Notes under the pieces: generated by a model
What the model was told of the DNA's origin: nothing
The model's database searches: none
What the model saw: the letters and a program-made list of their open reading frames with translations, nothing else
Origin: Nitrososphaerota archaeon
GTDB lineage: Archaea; Thermoproteota; Nitrososphaeria; Nitrososphaerales; CADDZS01
NCBI GenBank assembly: GCA_013288145.1
Contig: JABDCJ010000020.1
Coordinates: 1 to 38,851, forward strand
DNA: 38,851 nt
Direction: 5' to 3'
Shown: in pieces, positions 1 through 8,005 of the stretch
How the letters are laid out: every line of letters starts with the position of its first letter
Position numbering within the stretch: the stretch's first letter is position 1
Translations under genes and position numbers: made by a program

Positions 1-307
1 ATTTTATCTCCGTTGAAGCGAAACAGGTGCATCGTTACGAGACCAGGGTCGCCTTCGTTTAGAATGAGGTGGGAGTGTACCGCGAATAAATTGTTGTCCC
101 CTAAAACATGCTTGATTACAAACTTCTTGTTTGGAAATTTCTCATCGGCTTCAATCATTGCACTTTGGAGCGCTGACAAGCCTGAGGGAGTGAACAAGTT
201 ATGGTGTTTCCCTCGCATATCCACATGTTTTCGATATGCCTCTTCTATGCTACCCTGAATTACAAGATTCGGAAATCAACTACGGACTTCTGAACTTCCG
301 AATTCAT
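1..307 (-). pseudogene. SnoaL-like (NTF2-fold) protein, frameshifted near its start, cut by window edge
   Basis: Reading the minus strand, an ATG at 307 opens a 15-codon frame (MNSEVQKSVVDFRIL) that ends at TAA 262-260. The frame beginning at 263 continues, open to the window edge, with VIQGSIEEAYRKHVDMRGKH and later FAVHSHLIL and MHLFRF. This pattern is typical of the SnoaL-like/NTF2-like family often annotated as SnoaL-like aldol-condensing or polyketide-cyclase proteins. One extra base near 263 would join the two parts into a normal N-terminus for the family. A TATA-like box lies about 26 bases before the start, so the promoter looks intact. It may be a recent pseudogene or an assembly error. 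The substrate is unknown and the C-terminus lies outside the window. Confidence 0.7.
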
Positions 308-333
308 TTAGACTGTGATAAAGGAACTCCAGC

Positions 334-342
334 GATTTTATT
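334..342 (-). promoter_or_regulatory. TATA-like box of the SnoaL-like gene
   Basis: On the minus strand this reads AATAAAATC, centred about 31 bases before the ATG at 307. With usual archaeal spacing, transcription would start around 312, giving a leader of a few bases. Confidence 0.4.
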
Positions 343-422
343 GTTCTTTTTGGTTTTCCGGGAGATCTTAATTGAGATTGGGTAGGAAAGGATCTGGAGT
401 TTAGAGCACTAAACTACAATCG

Positions 423-430
423 ACATATAC
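423..430 (+). promoter_or_regulatory. TATA-like box of the LCAT-like gene
   Basis: ACATATAC is centred about 30 bases before the ATG at 457, which suits a nearly leaderless archaeal transcript. Confidence 0.35.
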
Positions 431-456
431 TTCATTGGCGAACTAACCTAGAAAAG

Positions 457-3231
457 ATGCCTTCACAGTATCGAAGGATGCTATTCTTATTCATATTATT
501 CCTTCTTCTAGTTGGTGGTCTGAACCGGACCTATCGATGGAACACTCACCACTCCAGTGCTCAAAGTGGCAGTTTCACGAATACCATAGGTCCTGTTTCG
601 TTTACAGTCTCGGGTGCAAGTTTCCTCGAAAATAATTCTGGAACGCCTGTATTCGCTGTAGCAGCCGGATCTACCATTACGATAAGTGCGACCGCCGCTC
701 AAAACCCTCTTTGCTGCATCAATTATAGCGCTTCTTCGGACATGAATATTTCGATCTCTGGCGCTAACGGCGGAGGCACGTTTTCGTACACCAATGGTAG
801 CGGACTAGCGATCTCGACATCGGATTCCTATACGGTTAGCAACGCCGATCAGCAGGTCAGCGGTTCGATTTCTTTCTACACCTTCTGCGGAATCCTTCGA
901 GGTTGCCCTGATTCATGGCAGGATACTGGTGTCTCAATGTCGTTTGTCATCCAGCCGACAATCAGTCTCTATGATAATGTGAGCTCCGGCTTTCTATCCG
1001 AACCGGGATGCATCGTCTTTACGGGATTTGTCCTTCCGAATTCTATGAGTGTAAACTTGAGCGCTTACCAAAATGGTGTTTACACTTACTCCGTCCCAGC
1101 GTATGGGGACGCGAACGGTATGTATAATGCAACAATGTGCTTCTCTACTCCAGACCAAGTCGGAACTTACAATGTAATAGCTTCGGCGCCGATTGTTTAT
1201 GATTACAATTCAGGGGCAGCTTTGAACGCCAATGCCTCAGTTTCATTCAGTGTCATCAACGCAAATACATCAACCAGCGTCAATAATAACACCTCAGTTG
1301 CAACTGATTACACGCCTCCTTTTTCACAAAATTTGACGGAGATTTCAATCGCAAAAACCGATACGACTTATCAGGGCTTGCCGAACACGATCACGACCAT
1401 CGATTATACTACTGCTAATTCAACGACAACGGCGAATCATTTGCCAATAATTTTCATTCCAGGGATCGCAGGAACGTTTCTGGTGAGAGCATCTGATAGT
1501 AATACTGTGTGGCCATGCCCTAACGCAGTTACCACTGGGTGTGCTGCTTCAAAGTATCTATTCGGGTATACCACTTACTGGCAGCTTTTGATGTCCGATA
1601 GCAATGGAGCCGGCGAATACGGCGCTGGAGTCGTCCCAGGAGACATCCTTCAGTCGGGATTCAAGACGAATTTTTATGGAGGGTTCATTTCCTATCTCAA
1701 AACCTTGGGGTATGTTCCGAACGTTGATCTCTATGTCTTTCCCTACGATTGGAGACATGACGTGACGACCCAATTTTCAGATCTCGATTATCTCGTCCAT
1801 AAAGCACTCGATGCCACAGGTGAGAGCAAGGTGATCTTGATTGGTCACAGCATGGGAGGCTTGATTGCGGATGGTTATGTCCATTCGGATCCAACTAGGG
1901 CTGCTCTGGTTGACAGCCTAATTACAATAGGAACTCCTTATTTTGGTGCGCCGAAGGCTTACTATGCCATAACCCAGGGCTATACTTTCGGGAATGCTAT
2001 CATTACACCGGAGATCATGAAGGTAGTCGCCCAGAACAGTCCAGGAGCTTACGATTTGATCCCGAGAGTTCCATTCATCCAAGACACGAACGGTAGTTTC
2101 CTGACGTACCAGCAGGCAACGAGCATATACTACCCAGGACTCATGTCAAACAGCATGACTCCTGTTACCCCATTAAACGTCACAGACTCCGCTAAGCTAA
2201 TTCTGAGTCCGGGCTTCCCACAAAGAACGCCCACCCCAACTTGGACTTTTAATCCGACTATTTTAGGGCAAATTCAGACAATAGGTGATCTTATCGGTCC
2301 AAAGGGAAGTCCAAACCCGCTTCCCCCTGGAATTAAGCAGTACGTAATAATTGGTACTGGCGTGCAGACCCTCGGCTACTATAGAATGGTTGATGCGGGT
2401 TCATGGCCGGATTACTATCTTTATGGCAACCAGCACGTGATCATGGTCCCACAATTCCAGGATGGGGATGGAACCGTCCCGATCCGGATGGCACAGATCT
2501 CGACCGCGACAGACACATACTATGTACCCTACCATAGGAGCATTTTCACTGGAGGATCATCCGAACATGGAGCTTTAACTGACAACACGCAAGCCCAGCA
2601 GATTGTTGGAACCATCCTCGGAGGTAATCCGGCTTCTCCGAGCAGTTTCCCATACAACAATCAAGCTCTGACCAACCGTGACAAGGATGTCAACTTTACC
2701 CTGCACTCTAACGCGCAGCTGACTATCATCGATCCAAAAACAGGAGACAGGCTGGGATACAATGCGGCGGGCGGGATCGACGAAACCATTGGTACGGCCA
2801 CTTTCATTCAAGAAAATGGCATCGAATACGCCTCGATTCAGAATGTCTCAGAGCCGCTGACTGTCCTTGTAAATGGAAGCAGTACAGGTAATTTCACCCT
2901 AACGGTCAACTACAGTAATCCCAACGGAAACATAGCTTTTGCCTACCACGACGTCCAAGTGCAGAATGGAACGCAGGCTCAACTTGCCTTCGATCCCAGT
3001 ACCATTTCTCTCAATGACAGGACATCAGTCCCTGCTCTCAATGTCAAATCCTATGCTGGCTCAAGCTCGGTTTCTCCCACCATTGAATCAATGACTACTC
3101 GTTCTATTTCCCAGAACGGTAGCGGATCGGGTGATGCAGCAGTCGGAGGAATTGTGATTGCGCTAACGATTGGTCTGATTTTCGCTGCCATCTTGGTCTT
3201 CAGAAGGAAAGGCAAAGATCGCGGATCTTGA
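457..3231 (+). CDS. Cell-surface LCAT-type lipase/acyltransferase (alpha/beta hydrolase)
   Basis: This is a 924-residue protein. A hydrophobic N-terminal segment (about residues 8-21) looks like a signal peptide, and a C-terminal helix (about 898-915) followed by FRRKGKDRGS looks like a membrane anchor, so most of the chain should face outside. Residues 30-300 are Ser/Thr/Asn-rich and beta-like. The alpha/beta-hydrolase part begins near PIIFIPGIAGTF and resembles the lecithin:cholesterol acyltransferase family (PF02450). The nucleophile elbow is GHSMGG (Ser465). DGDGTVP (probable Asp671) and SSEHGAL (His704) complete a triad. Residues 770-890 form another beta-rich region. The family hydrolyses or transfers ester-linked acyl chains. 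The substrate here is unknown, but extracellular lipid or ester scavenging fits the topology. A second ATG at 478 is possible but would shorten the basic start of the signal. Confidence 0.85.
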   Translation: MPSQYRRMLFLFILFLLLVGGLNRTYRWNTHHSSAQSGSFTNTIGPVSFTVSGASFLENNSGTPVFAVAAGSTITISATAAQNPLCCINYSASSDMNISISGANGGGTFSYTNGSGLAISTSDSYTVSNADQQVSGSISFYTFCGILRGCPDSWQDTGVSMSFVIQPTISLYDNVSSGFLSEPGCIVFTGFVLPNSMSVNLSAYQNGVYTYSVPAYGDANGMYNATMCFSTPDQVGTYNVIASAPIVYDYNSGAALNANASVSFSVINANTSTSVNNNTSVATDYTPPFSQNLTEISIAKTDTTYQGLPNTITTIDYTTANSTTTANHLPIIFIPGIAGTFLVRASDSNTVWPCPNAVTTGCAASKYLFGYTTYWQLLMSDSNGAGEYGAGVVPGDILQSGFKTNFYGGFISYLKTLGYVPNVDLYVFPYDWRHDVTTQFSDLDYLVHKALDATGESKVILIGHSMGGLIADGYVHSDPTRAALVDSLITIGTPYFGAPKAYYAITQGYTFGNAIITPEIMKVVAQNSPGAYDLIPRVPFIQDTNGSFLTYQQATSIYYPGLMSNSMTPVTPLNVTDSAKLILSPGFPQRTPTPTWTFNPTILGQIQTIGDLIGPKGSPNPLPPGIKQYVIIGTGVQTLGYYRMVDAGSWPDYYLYGNQHVIMVPQFQDGDGTVPIRMAQISTATDTYYVPYHRSIFTGGSSEHGALTDNTQAQQIVGTILGGNPASPSSFPYNNQALTNRDKDVNFTLHSNAQLTIIDPKTGDRLGYNAAGGIDETIGTATFIQENGIEYASIQNVSEPLTVLVNGSSTGNFTLTVNYSNPNGNIAFAYHDVQVQNGTQAQLAFDPSTISLNDRTSVPALNVKSYAGSSSVSPTIESMTTRSISQNGSGSGDAAVGGIVIALTIGLIFAAILVFRRKGKDRGS

Positions 3232-3244
3232 AGGCAACCGCTAG

Positions 3245-3619
3245 ATACTTGTCTCGACCGGACCGAGGGTCCCCAAATCTCTAGGTCGCCGTCTGCTGTT
3301 CATACTACTTGAGATTCCTAGACGAATCGGGGCTCTGGGAAAGAAGTATCCACAGCCGCACTACGCTTACATTCAACAATGCAAAGCGTCAGAGGGTTAC
3401 GACGCTACTCCCAGAATTCACGAGATACGAGTTCCTACTCTGATCCTGCGAGGGAAGAAGGATAGGCTGGCTCCGTACGTTTGGTCTGAGGAGATGCACA
3501 TGAAGATAAAGGCGTCAAAGATGACTTCGTTCAATGGTGGTCATATGTCCTTGTTTTGGAGACAGAAAGAGTTTCTTGATGCTATGGAAGAATTCTTGGA
3601 ATCTATCAGAAAGACCTAG
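3245..3619 (+). pseudogene. Alpha/beta-hydrolase C-terminal fragment, 5' end lost
   Basis: A 124-codon open stretch between TAG 3242-3244 and TAG 3617-3619 has no usable start near its 5' end. It encodes the second half of an alpha/beta hydrolase: RIHEIRVPTLILRGKKDRLA carries the strand and acid (Asp) of the triad, and FNGGHMSLF carries the catalytic His. The first half, including the nucleophile elbow, is absent. It starts 13 bases after the LCAT-like gene, in a different frame, so it is not a readthrough extension in frame. I read it as a remnant of an esterase-like gene whose front was deleted, perhaps by the event that placed it beside the LCAT-like gene. No function is expected. Confidence 0.75.
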
Positions 3620-3782
3620 CAGGCGTTTTCCGAGGATTTTGCCCCCGAAGATTCAAATTCGTATGGTGTTCTGCATAGCAGTTCTTGTCGTCGTTCCTTG
3701 GTAGCAAAAGCTCTCGAGAAACTACTGGGACTGAATGTTCGCAAGGCATAGTCGCAAAATAAGTTTCTAAGAAAAAATACAA

Positions 3783-4334
3783 CTAGGAATCGAAGACAAT
3801 AGAGAAACCTTCCTCGTTGATATCCTTCTCACTTTCCATCGCTTCGATGTTCCCAAGCAAAAGAATAGACTTCGTGATATTGTAATACAACAAGGAGAAT
3901 TGTCGATTTACCCCGTGATAAACCATTAGAGTATTTCTCTTGCCCTCTGTAAAATGCCTAAATGTTGCAAACCTATTTCCAAAGACATCAAGGTAATCAA
4001 CTATGGTTTCCTTGGTAACCTTACCGTATAAGTACATTAGAATTTGTTTGTGAATCGTTGCACCGGCAGTATCTGCTATTTTCTTGATTTCGTCTTCTGC
4101 GAGCTGCGCCAGGACCAATCTAAGAATATCGCCGCTTATGGAGAAAAACCCAAAGGTACGGTCATAAACTCCAAGCGTTAAGTAATGCTCAAGAATTTGA
4201 GAAACTAGAGAATTCAGGCTAACCTTTCGTTCTTTTGAGATCTCCCGAAGATCAGCAAGGGCACCTTCTTCCAGTCTAAAACTGATGGATTCGGTAGCAG
4301 ATGACTTTGAAAGATCACTGGCTTGAAGAGACAT
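3783..4334 (-). CDS. Ribbon-helix-helix-like DNA-binding protein with unknown C-terminal domain
   Basis: The protein has 183 residues. Residues about 15-52 (ESISFRLEEGALADLREIS, then KVSLNSLVSQILEHYL) match the strand-helix-helix pattern of ribbon-helix-helix (Arc/CopG/MetJ) proteins. The remaining 130 residues form a mixed alpha/beta domain with VYHGVNRQFSLLYYNITKSI. I associate this arrangement with unassigned soil thaumarchaeal proteins, but I cannot name the C-terminal domain. The ATG at 4334 is supported by a TATA-like box about 34 bases upstream. The gene is divergent from the Lrp-type gene at 4607. A dimeric transcription regulator with a C-terminal sensing domain is the likely role; the targets are unknown. 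Confidence 0.65.
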   Translation of the reverse strand: MSLQASDLSKSSATESISFRLEEGALADLREISKERKVSLNSLVSQILEHYLTLGVYDRTFGFFSISGDILRLVLAQLAEDEIKKIADTAGATIHKQILMYLYGKVTKETIVDYLDVFGNRFATFRHFTEGKRNTLMVYHGVNRQFSLLYYNITKSILLLGNIEAMESEKDINEEGFSIVFDS

Positions 4335-4364
4335 ATCCTCGGAATTGATGAATTCCGTTCTGCG

Positions 4365-4372
4365 CTTATATG
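4365..4372 (-). promoter_or_regulatory. TATA-like box of the ribbon-helix-helix gene
   Basis: CATATAAG on the minus strand is centred about 34 bases before the ATG at 4334, giving a predicted leader of about 8 bases. Confidence 0.45.
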
Positions 4373-4606
4373 TCGTAGCTATTTCAATCAGCTTCAGGGT
4401 ACTGCATTTCCACGCATTCAGTTACCATCAGCTACATACGAATCATGGAATTTAAGTGCTAACATGTCTTTCTTGAAAAATGAGGCTCGTTTTTCCATTT
4501 TCAATAAGATTGCATTGGGAATAATTCTTGAACAAATTATCTATTTCGGACTTCAAGAAATACTTGATCCTTTCCTTTTCCCAAAGTTTAAGGAAACACA
4601 TTTGGA

Positions 4607-5068
4607 ATGTATAACCAACTATCTAACTTAGATAGACGGCTTCTGAAGCTTCTTCTGGAATCTGAAGGGGCTATTCCGACTCATGAATTGTCTCGGCAGC
4701 TGGATGTTCCGATCTCCACTGTTCAAAGAAGGCGGAATCGTTTGGAAGAGGAGTACATTTTGAAGCAATACTCGTTAAATCCGCTGAAGCTTGGTTACAG
4801 GCGAATCGACCTTTTGATCTATACGCGTGGTGGGGAAACGATGGAAGTTGCGAGAGCGCTAATGAAGCGCAATGAAGTCACTTTTGCTGCTCGTACAATC
4901 GGAGAACATACCATTGACCTGCGAATCGAGGTGTTTGTCAAAGACAATGCGATTCTCTTGAATCTTCTCGAAGAGGTAAAAGCAATGAGTGGAGTTAGGG
5001 ACGTAGTATGGACTGAGGTTGTCGAAGAGATTGTGAGGAAAAGTCCACCAGATCCATTCGAAGTGTAG
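4607..5068 (+). CDS. Lrp/AsnC-type transcription regulator
   Basis: The protein has 153 residues. Residues about 6-52 form a winged or simple helix-turn-helix beginning LDRRLLKLLLESEGAIPTHE and continuing LSRQLDVPISTVQRRRNRLE, the recognition pattern of the Lrp/AsnC family. The rest (RRIDLLIYTRGG, then EVKAMSGVRDVVWTEVVEEI) resembles the ligand-binding RAM-like alpha/beta fold, though ligand residues are not evident. Such proteins form dimers or octamers on DNA and respond to small molecules, often amino acids. The gene stands alone, divergent from the ribbon-helix-helix gene, with no obvious target beside it. The ATG at 4607 sits just before the first helix, as is usual for the family. Confidence 0.75.
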   Translation: MYNQLSNLDRRLLKLLLESEGAIPTHELSRQLDVPISTVQRRRNRLEEEYILKQYSLNPLKLGYRRIDLLIYTRGGETMEVARALMKRNEVTFAARTIGEHTIDLRIEVFVKDNAILLNLLEEVKAMSGVRDVVWTEVVEEIVRKSPPDPFEV

Positions 5069-5219
5069 TATCTTGGTCTAGTAACTCAACAAAAAAGTAC
5101 ATTGAACATCGAATTTTTAATTTAAATTATTGCAGATTCTTGAACCTATTATTTTCATATTTCTCCTCTTTTTACATTGGGCGCTTTGGACAGAAAATCG
5201 GCATAGTAAATTCTAGAAG

Positions 5220-5342
5220 CTAAAGATGCATCCCTGCGAATCCGAAGAACGCAAGAATAATAACTACGATTACAACGACAACTATTACGCCGAGTGTTCC
5301 ATATCCTGCTTTACTGTCTTTTCTCTTTAGTGCGAATTTCAT
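5220..5342 (-). CDS. 40-residue single-helix membrane peptide
   Basis: On the minus strand an ATG at 5342 opens a 40-codon frame ending at TAG 5222-5220. The peptide starts with a basic stretch (MKFALKRKDSKAGYGTLG) and continues as a strongly hydrophobic Val/Ile-rich helix (about residues 19-37) ending GFAGMHL. This gives a clear N-in single-pass topology by the positive-inside rule. A TATA-like AACTATAAG at 5375-5383 on the plus strand (CTTATAGTT on the minus strand) lies about 37 bases upstream. It is encoded on the same strand as, and 146 bases downstream of, the radical SAM gene, but the TATA-like box suggests its own promoter. Many archaeal small membrane proteins look like this and I cannot assign a function. 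Confidence 0.6.
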   Translation of the reverse strand: MKFALKRKDSKAGYGTLGVIVVVVIVVIILAFFGFAGMHL

Positions 5343-5488
5343 GATTTTTCTATAAACCACATCTGTAGAATGCTAACTATAAGCACCCTCCGTTCAATTT
5401 TCGCTAGAATATCGAAGGTTAAGCTTCGCGTCTATTCTTGAATCACCAAGACAGCCTAGAGGCGAGATGTAAACGACTGATTTGTCGA

Positions 5489-6667
5489 TCACGCGGAGAT
5501 TCCGAGCACTTTTTCATTTGGAAACAATCCCGCAAGAAGGCTGGAATAAGGCGCGATCCCGCATTTGTCACATTGCGGTTGTGACGCATTCTCGTTCGCA
5601 CTCCCCATGCAGCAAGGCGCTTTGATGTTGCCCTTGTAATCCAGAGCAAGGATGAGCCAGTTAGGACATTTGTATCCCCAGTTACCGCGTAAAAGTTCGA
5701 GTTGCTCTTTTGGATTTATTACGAAGTGGTTGTTTCGTTTGCTACGGTATTCAAGAATATCGTCAATGAGTTTGTTTCTCTCTTCTCCGAATGGAAGCCA
5801 CAATGGGTCGTCGTCGATAAACGGAGTGTGGAACTGGATGCTAATCCGCTCTGCAATCTCGTCCCACTCGTGAATAACATCCATCAGAGTTTTGTGATTC
5901 AAGGTGTTCAAGGTCATGTTGATGTTAACTTTTCCCCCTGTAGAGGCAAAATTTTTCACGTTGTCTTTTATCCTCTGATATGTTCTTGGACCACGAATTT
6001 TGTTGTGCACATCTTCTGTTCCATCAATAGACACATAGTAGGATCCATTGATCGGCATTAATGGAAAAGTACCGTTTGTGACCACGCTCATTCGGTTTCT
6101 CAACTCTTCTGAAAAAATCTGAACTACATCCTTTCTGGTCATTGGCTCGCCGCCGACCACCGTGACGTTCTCTATCCTAAGCTTCTTGAAAGAGTTTTGA
6201 ATTACCACTCTCCATTGTTCTGCGGTCAGTTCTCCAGCTGTCGGTTCTCTGGTTGCCCACCAGTAGCAGTGAACACATTTTAGATTGCACGTATTAAGAA
6301 TGTCAGCCGACCCGAAGAGTGGAGTCTTTGTACCGTTTCTCAAATTGTTCCACCAATGAAAAAGGTCGCTTGCGCGGTTATCCTTAGTAAATTTGTAAAA
6401 TGATTTGATGTAATCGGTCGGCTTTGGGTCAGAAGTTAGCCCGGGGAGCATTTTCACCAAATTTGGCAGATTAATAGCGTCCCGGTAAGCCATTTTCACT
6501 TTTTGTCCGATGGATTTTTTTTCCTTGAGTTTCAAATCCACAAAATTCTGATTTTGTCCTATTCTCCAGGTAGTAACCTTGTCAACGAACTTTCTTGCCA
6601 ACTCTTCTTCTGACCAGTCAAAGTAGTCCCGATGAAATTGTTCGGAATCTAATAATTCTATCGTCAA
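5489..6667 (-). CDS. Radical SAM enzyme with a C-terminal cysteine cluster
   Basis: The protein has 392 residues. CNLKCVHCYW (Cys126, Cys130, Cys133) is the CxxxCxxC motif that binds the [4Fe-4S] cluster and S-adenosylmethionine, and VVGGEP (about 169-174) is the SAM-binding GGE motif. SIDGTEDVHNKIRG is typical of PqqE/MoaA-like radical SAM barrels. After the barrel, CPNWLILALDYKGNIKAPCC and QPQCDKCG form a second cysteine cluster that resembles a short SPASM or twitch auxiliary-cluster domain. The first 115 residues are helical and unassigned. The start is TTG at 6667, because an in-frame TAA lies seven codons upstream and the next Met is at residue 59. The SPASM-like tail suggests peptide or protein modification, but the substrate is unknown. 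The 40-residue membrane peptide lies downstream on the same strand. Confidence 0.8.
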   Translation of the reverse strand: MTIELLDSEQFHRDYFDWSEEELARKFVDKVTTWRIGQNQNFVDLKLKEKKSIGQKVKMAYRDAINLPNLVKMLPGLTSDPKPTDYIKSFYKFTKDNRASDLFHWWNNLRNGTKTPLFGSADILNTCNLKCVHCYWWATREPTAGELTAEQWRVVIQNSFKKLRIENVTVVGGEPMTRKDVVQIFSEELRNRMSVVTNGTFPLMPINGSYYVSIDGTEDVHNKIRGPRTYQRIKDNVKNFASTGGKVNINMTLNTLNHKTLMDVIHEWDEIAERISIQFHTPFIDDDPLWLPFGEERNKLIDDILEYRSKRNNHFVINPKEQLELLRGNWGYKCPNWLILALDYKGNIKAPCCMGSANENASQPQCDKCGIAPYSSLLAGLFPNEKVLGISA

Positions 6668-6889
6668 AAAATATCGATCAACCCATTATCCTTCAACAGA
6701 TTCGATTGACATTGAACATTATCCAAATCCTTACGCTATGCAAGGGAGAGCCGACCGGAAATAACGCGATGCCATTCGAGATAGCTGAGGATCTGGATTC
6801 TTAAATCTGCTCCTTTGCTACCAGCAAGGAGGGAGAATCCGATCCTTCTCAGTGTGGGGTCTAGCTCATGGTTGGTTCTTTTCAAACAC

Positions 6890-7081
6890 TCAATTTGTTA
6901 AAAGATTCTCAATAAAAATGTAAAATTCACCAAAGCCAGAAATTTTGACCACTTGTCTCAATAATTTGCCATTTTGAGAAGTCATTACTAGAAAAGGAAT
7001 CGGTGCCGCGGGACGGCTGGCTATCGACGCTTTGAAGATTTTGTCTATCTTGGCTTTCAGCTCATAGTTGAACGCTAACAT
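6890..7081 (-). CDS. Small hypothetical protein (63 aa), doubtful
   Basis: This ATG-started frame encodes a protein with a mildly basic helix at the start (MLAFNYELKAKIDKIFKAS) and a hydrophobic C-terminal stretch (SGFGEFYIFIENLL). I recognise no motif. It lies alone between the radical SAM gene and the four-helix membrane gene, downstream of a repeat-rich intergenic region. No convincing TATA box was seen. It could be a real small gene, a gene remnant or chance. Confidence 0.25.
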   Translation of the reverse strand: MLAFNYELKAKIDKIFKASIASRPAAPIPFLVMTSQNGKLLRQVVKISGFGEFYIFIENLLTN

Positions 7082-7144
7082 TTCTACTAGGCTAAACGCA
7101 AGGACGTAATGACAATTGAGTTTAGGACCTCTCGCTTAGTCTAG

Positions 7145-7197
7145 AAAAGCGAGATTCCACCCGAAGATAAAGAAATGTTCTCAATTCACTCGCTTTT
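7145..7197. repeat. Perfect 9-base inverted repeat, 35-base spacer
   Basis: AAAAGCGAG at 7145-7153 is mirrored by CTCGCTTTT at 7189-7197. In one orientation the right arm runs into TTTTTT, so a structured RNA end is possible. It lies in the intergenic region 7082-7386. Confidence 0.4.
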
Positions 7198-7207
7198 TTC
7201 GTAGTCA

Positions 7208-7233
7208 TATTATACAATCTAGCTTGTATTATA
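7208..7233. repeat. 26-base near-palindrome
   Basis: TATTATACAA (7208-7217), a six-base spacer TCTAGC and TTGTATTATA (7224-7233) form two 10-base arms with one mismatch. The size and AT-richness suit an operator bound by a dimeric regulator, or an RNA hairpin. No gene on either strand clearly uses it. Confidence 0.45.
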
Positions 7234-7302
7234 CGTATTTTCTAAATTGATTTATTATGCTGAATCCGGCGCGATCGCAAGGGGACACACTTTTCTGTAC
7301 AG

Positions 7303-7323
7303 CAGAGCTTGAAACGAGCTCTG
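7303..7323. repeat. Short stem-loop with 7-bp stem
   Basis: CAGAGCT (7303-7309) and AGCTCTG (7317-7323) enclose the loop TGAAACG. It is the third dyad within about 180 bases of the gene-free region 7082-7386. Confidence 0.35.
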
Positions 7324-7386
7324 ATTGTCGGATTACCATTGCTCGTGAGTTCTAGTGCTCTAAATCTTCATTCATAAACCGTTCAT

Positions 7387-7830
7387 TCAGGCGTCGTGCT
7401 TTTCGTTCACAGGTCCAGTCGAAACACTGGTCAAGCGTTTCATCGAGTTCTCTCTGTAGACTCGCGAGGCAAAGAACAGCACGCCGATTAAAACAAAAAA
7501 TGATACCACCTCTATTATCGACACTAGCGTGGGAGCTTTTATCGGTGTTACCAGTCCGAGCTGATCGCCTACCGTTACCACCAAATAGAGTATTGAACCC
7601 AAGACAGCAATTAGCGAAGCGATCCTAGGTTTGAAGAAAAGTAGAATCAATGAAACAATGTTTAGAATCAAGCCAAGAAAAAGGACAACCAACCACCTGA
7701 GTGAGGATGGATTGCCGAGTAAAGCTGACGCGCGAGTCTCAAAGACAACAGGAGATATCAAAAAATCACAGAAAACAAATACAATGATTAGTAATACGAG
7801 AATCTTCACGTTCTGAGTGAGCTTTCTCAT
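7387..7830 (-). CDS. Four-helix membrane protein, unknown
   Basis: The protein has 147 residues with four hydrophobic helices at about 9-30, 45-67, 70-88 and 101-122, and charged ends (MRKLTQ at the start, NEKHDA at the end). There is no signature of a transporter or enzyme. The ATG at 7830 is the natural start. The gene stands alone on the minus strand and diverges from the acyl-CoA cluster that begins at 8006. A small integral membrane protein of unknown role is all that can be said. Confidence 0.6.
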   Translation of the reverse strand: MRKLTQNVKILVLLIIVFVFCDFLISPVVFETRASALLGNPSSLRWLVVLFLGLILNIVSLILLFFKPRIASLIAVLGSILYLVVTVGDQLGLVTPIKAPTLVSIIEVVSFFVLIGVLFFASRVYRENSMKRLTSVSTGPVNEKHDA

Positions 7831-7969
7831 TTTAGAGCTAAAACGTTATCGCTGATTGGCCCCCTAATAAATATCCGCTAACAAATATGAAAGCAGGTAT
7901 TTCCATATTCTACGTCGCTTATTCGGGGCTGATCTATTTTTTCTTTAGAAACGGCGAATTTTCATAAGA

Positions 7970-7978
7970 GATATTAAG
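7970..7978 (+). promoter_or_regulatory. TATA-like box of the acyl-CoA cluster
   Basis: GATATTAAG is centred about 32 bases before the TTG at 8006. This supports the TTG as the true start on a nearly leaderless transcript. Confidence 0.5.
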
Positions 7979-8005
7979 CGTAAGCAAAGGCGGGTTTGAA
8001 TTGGA

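Noticed and set aside
4323..4631. A 102-codon plus-strand frame between the ribbon-helix-helix and Lrp-type genes.
   Set aside because: It overlaps the promoter and start of both genes, has no motif, and looks like untranslated intergenic sequence.
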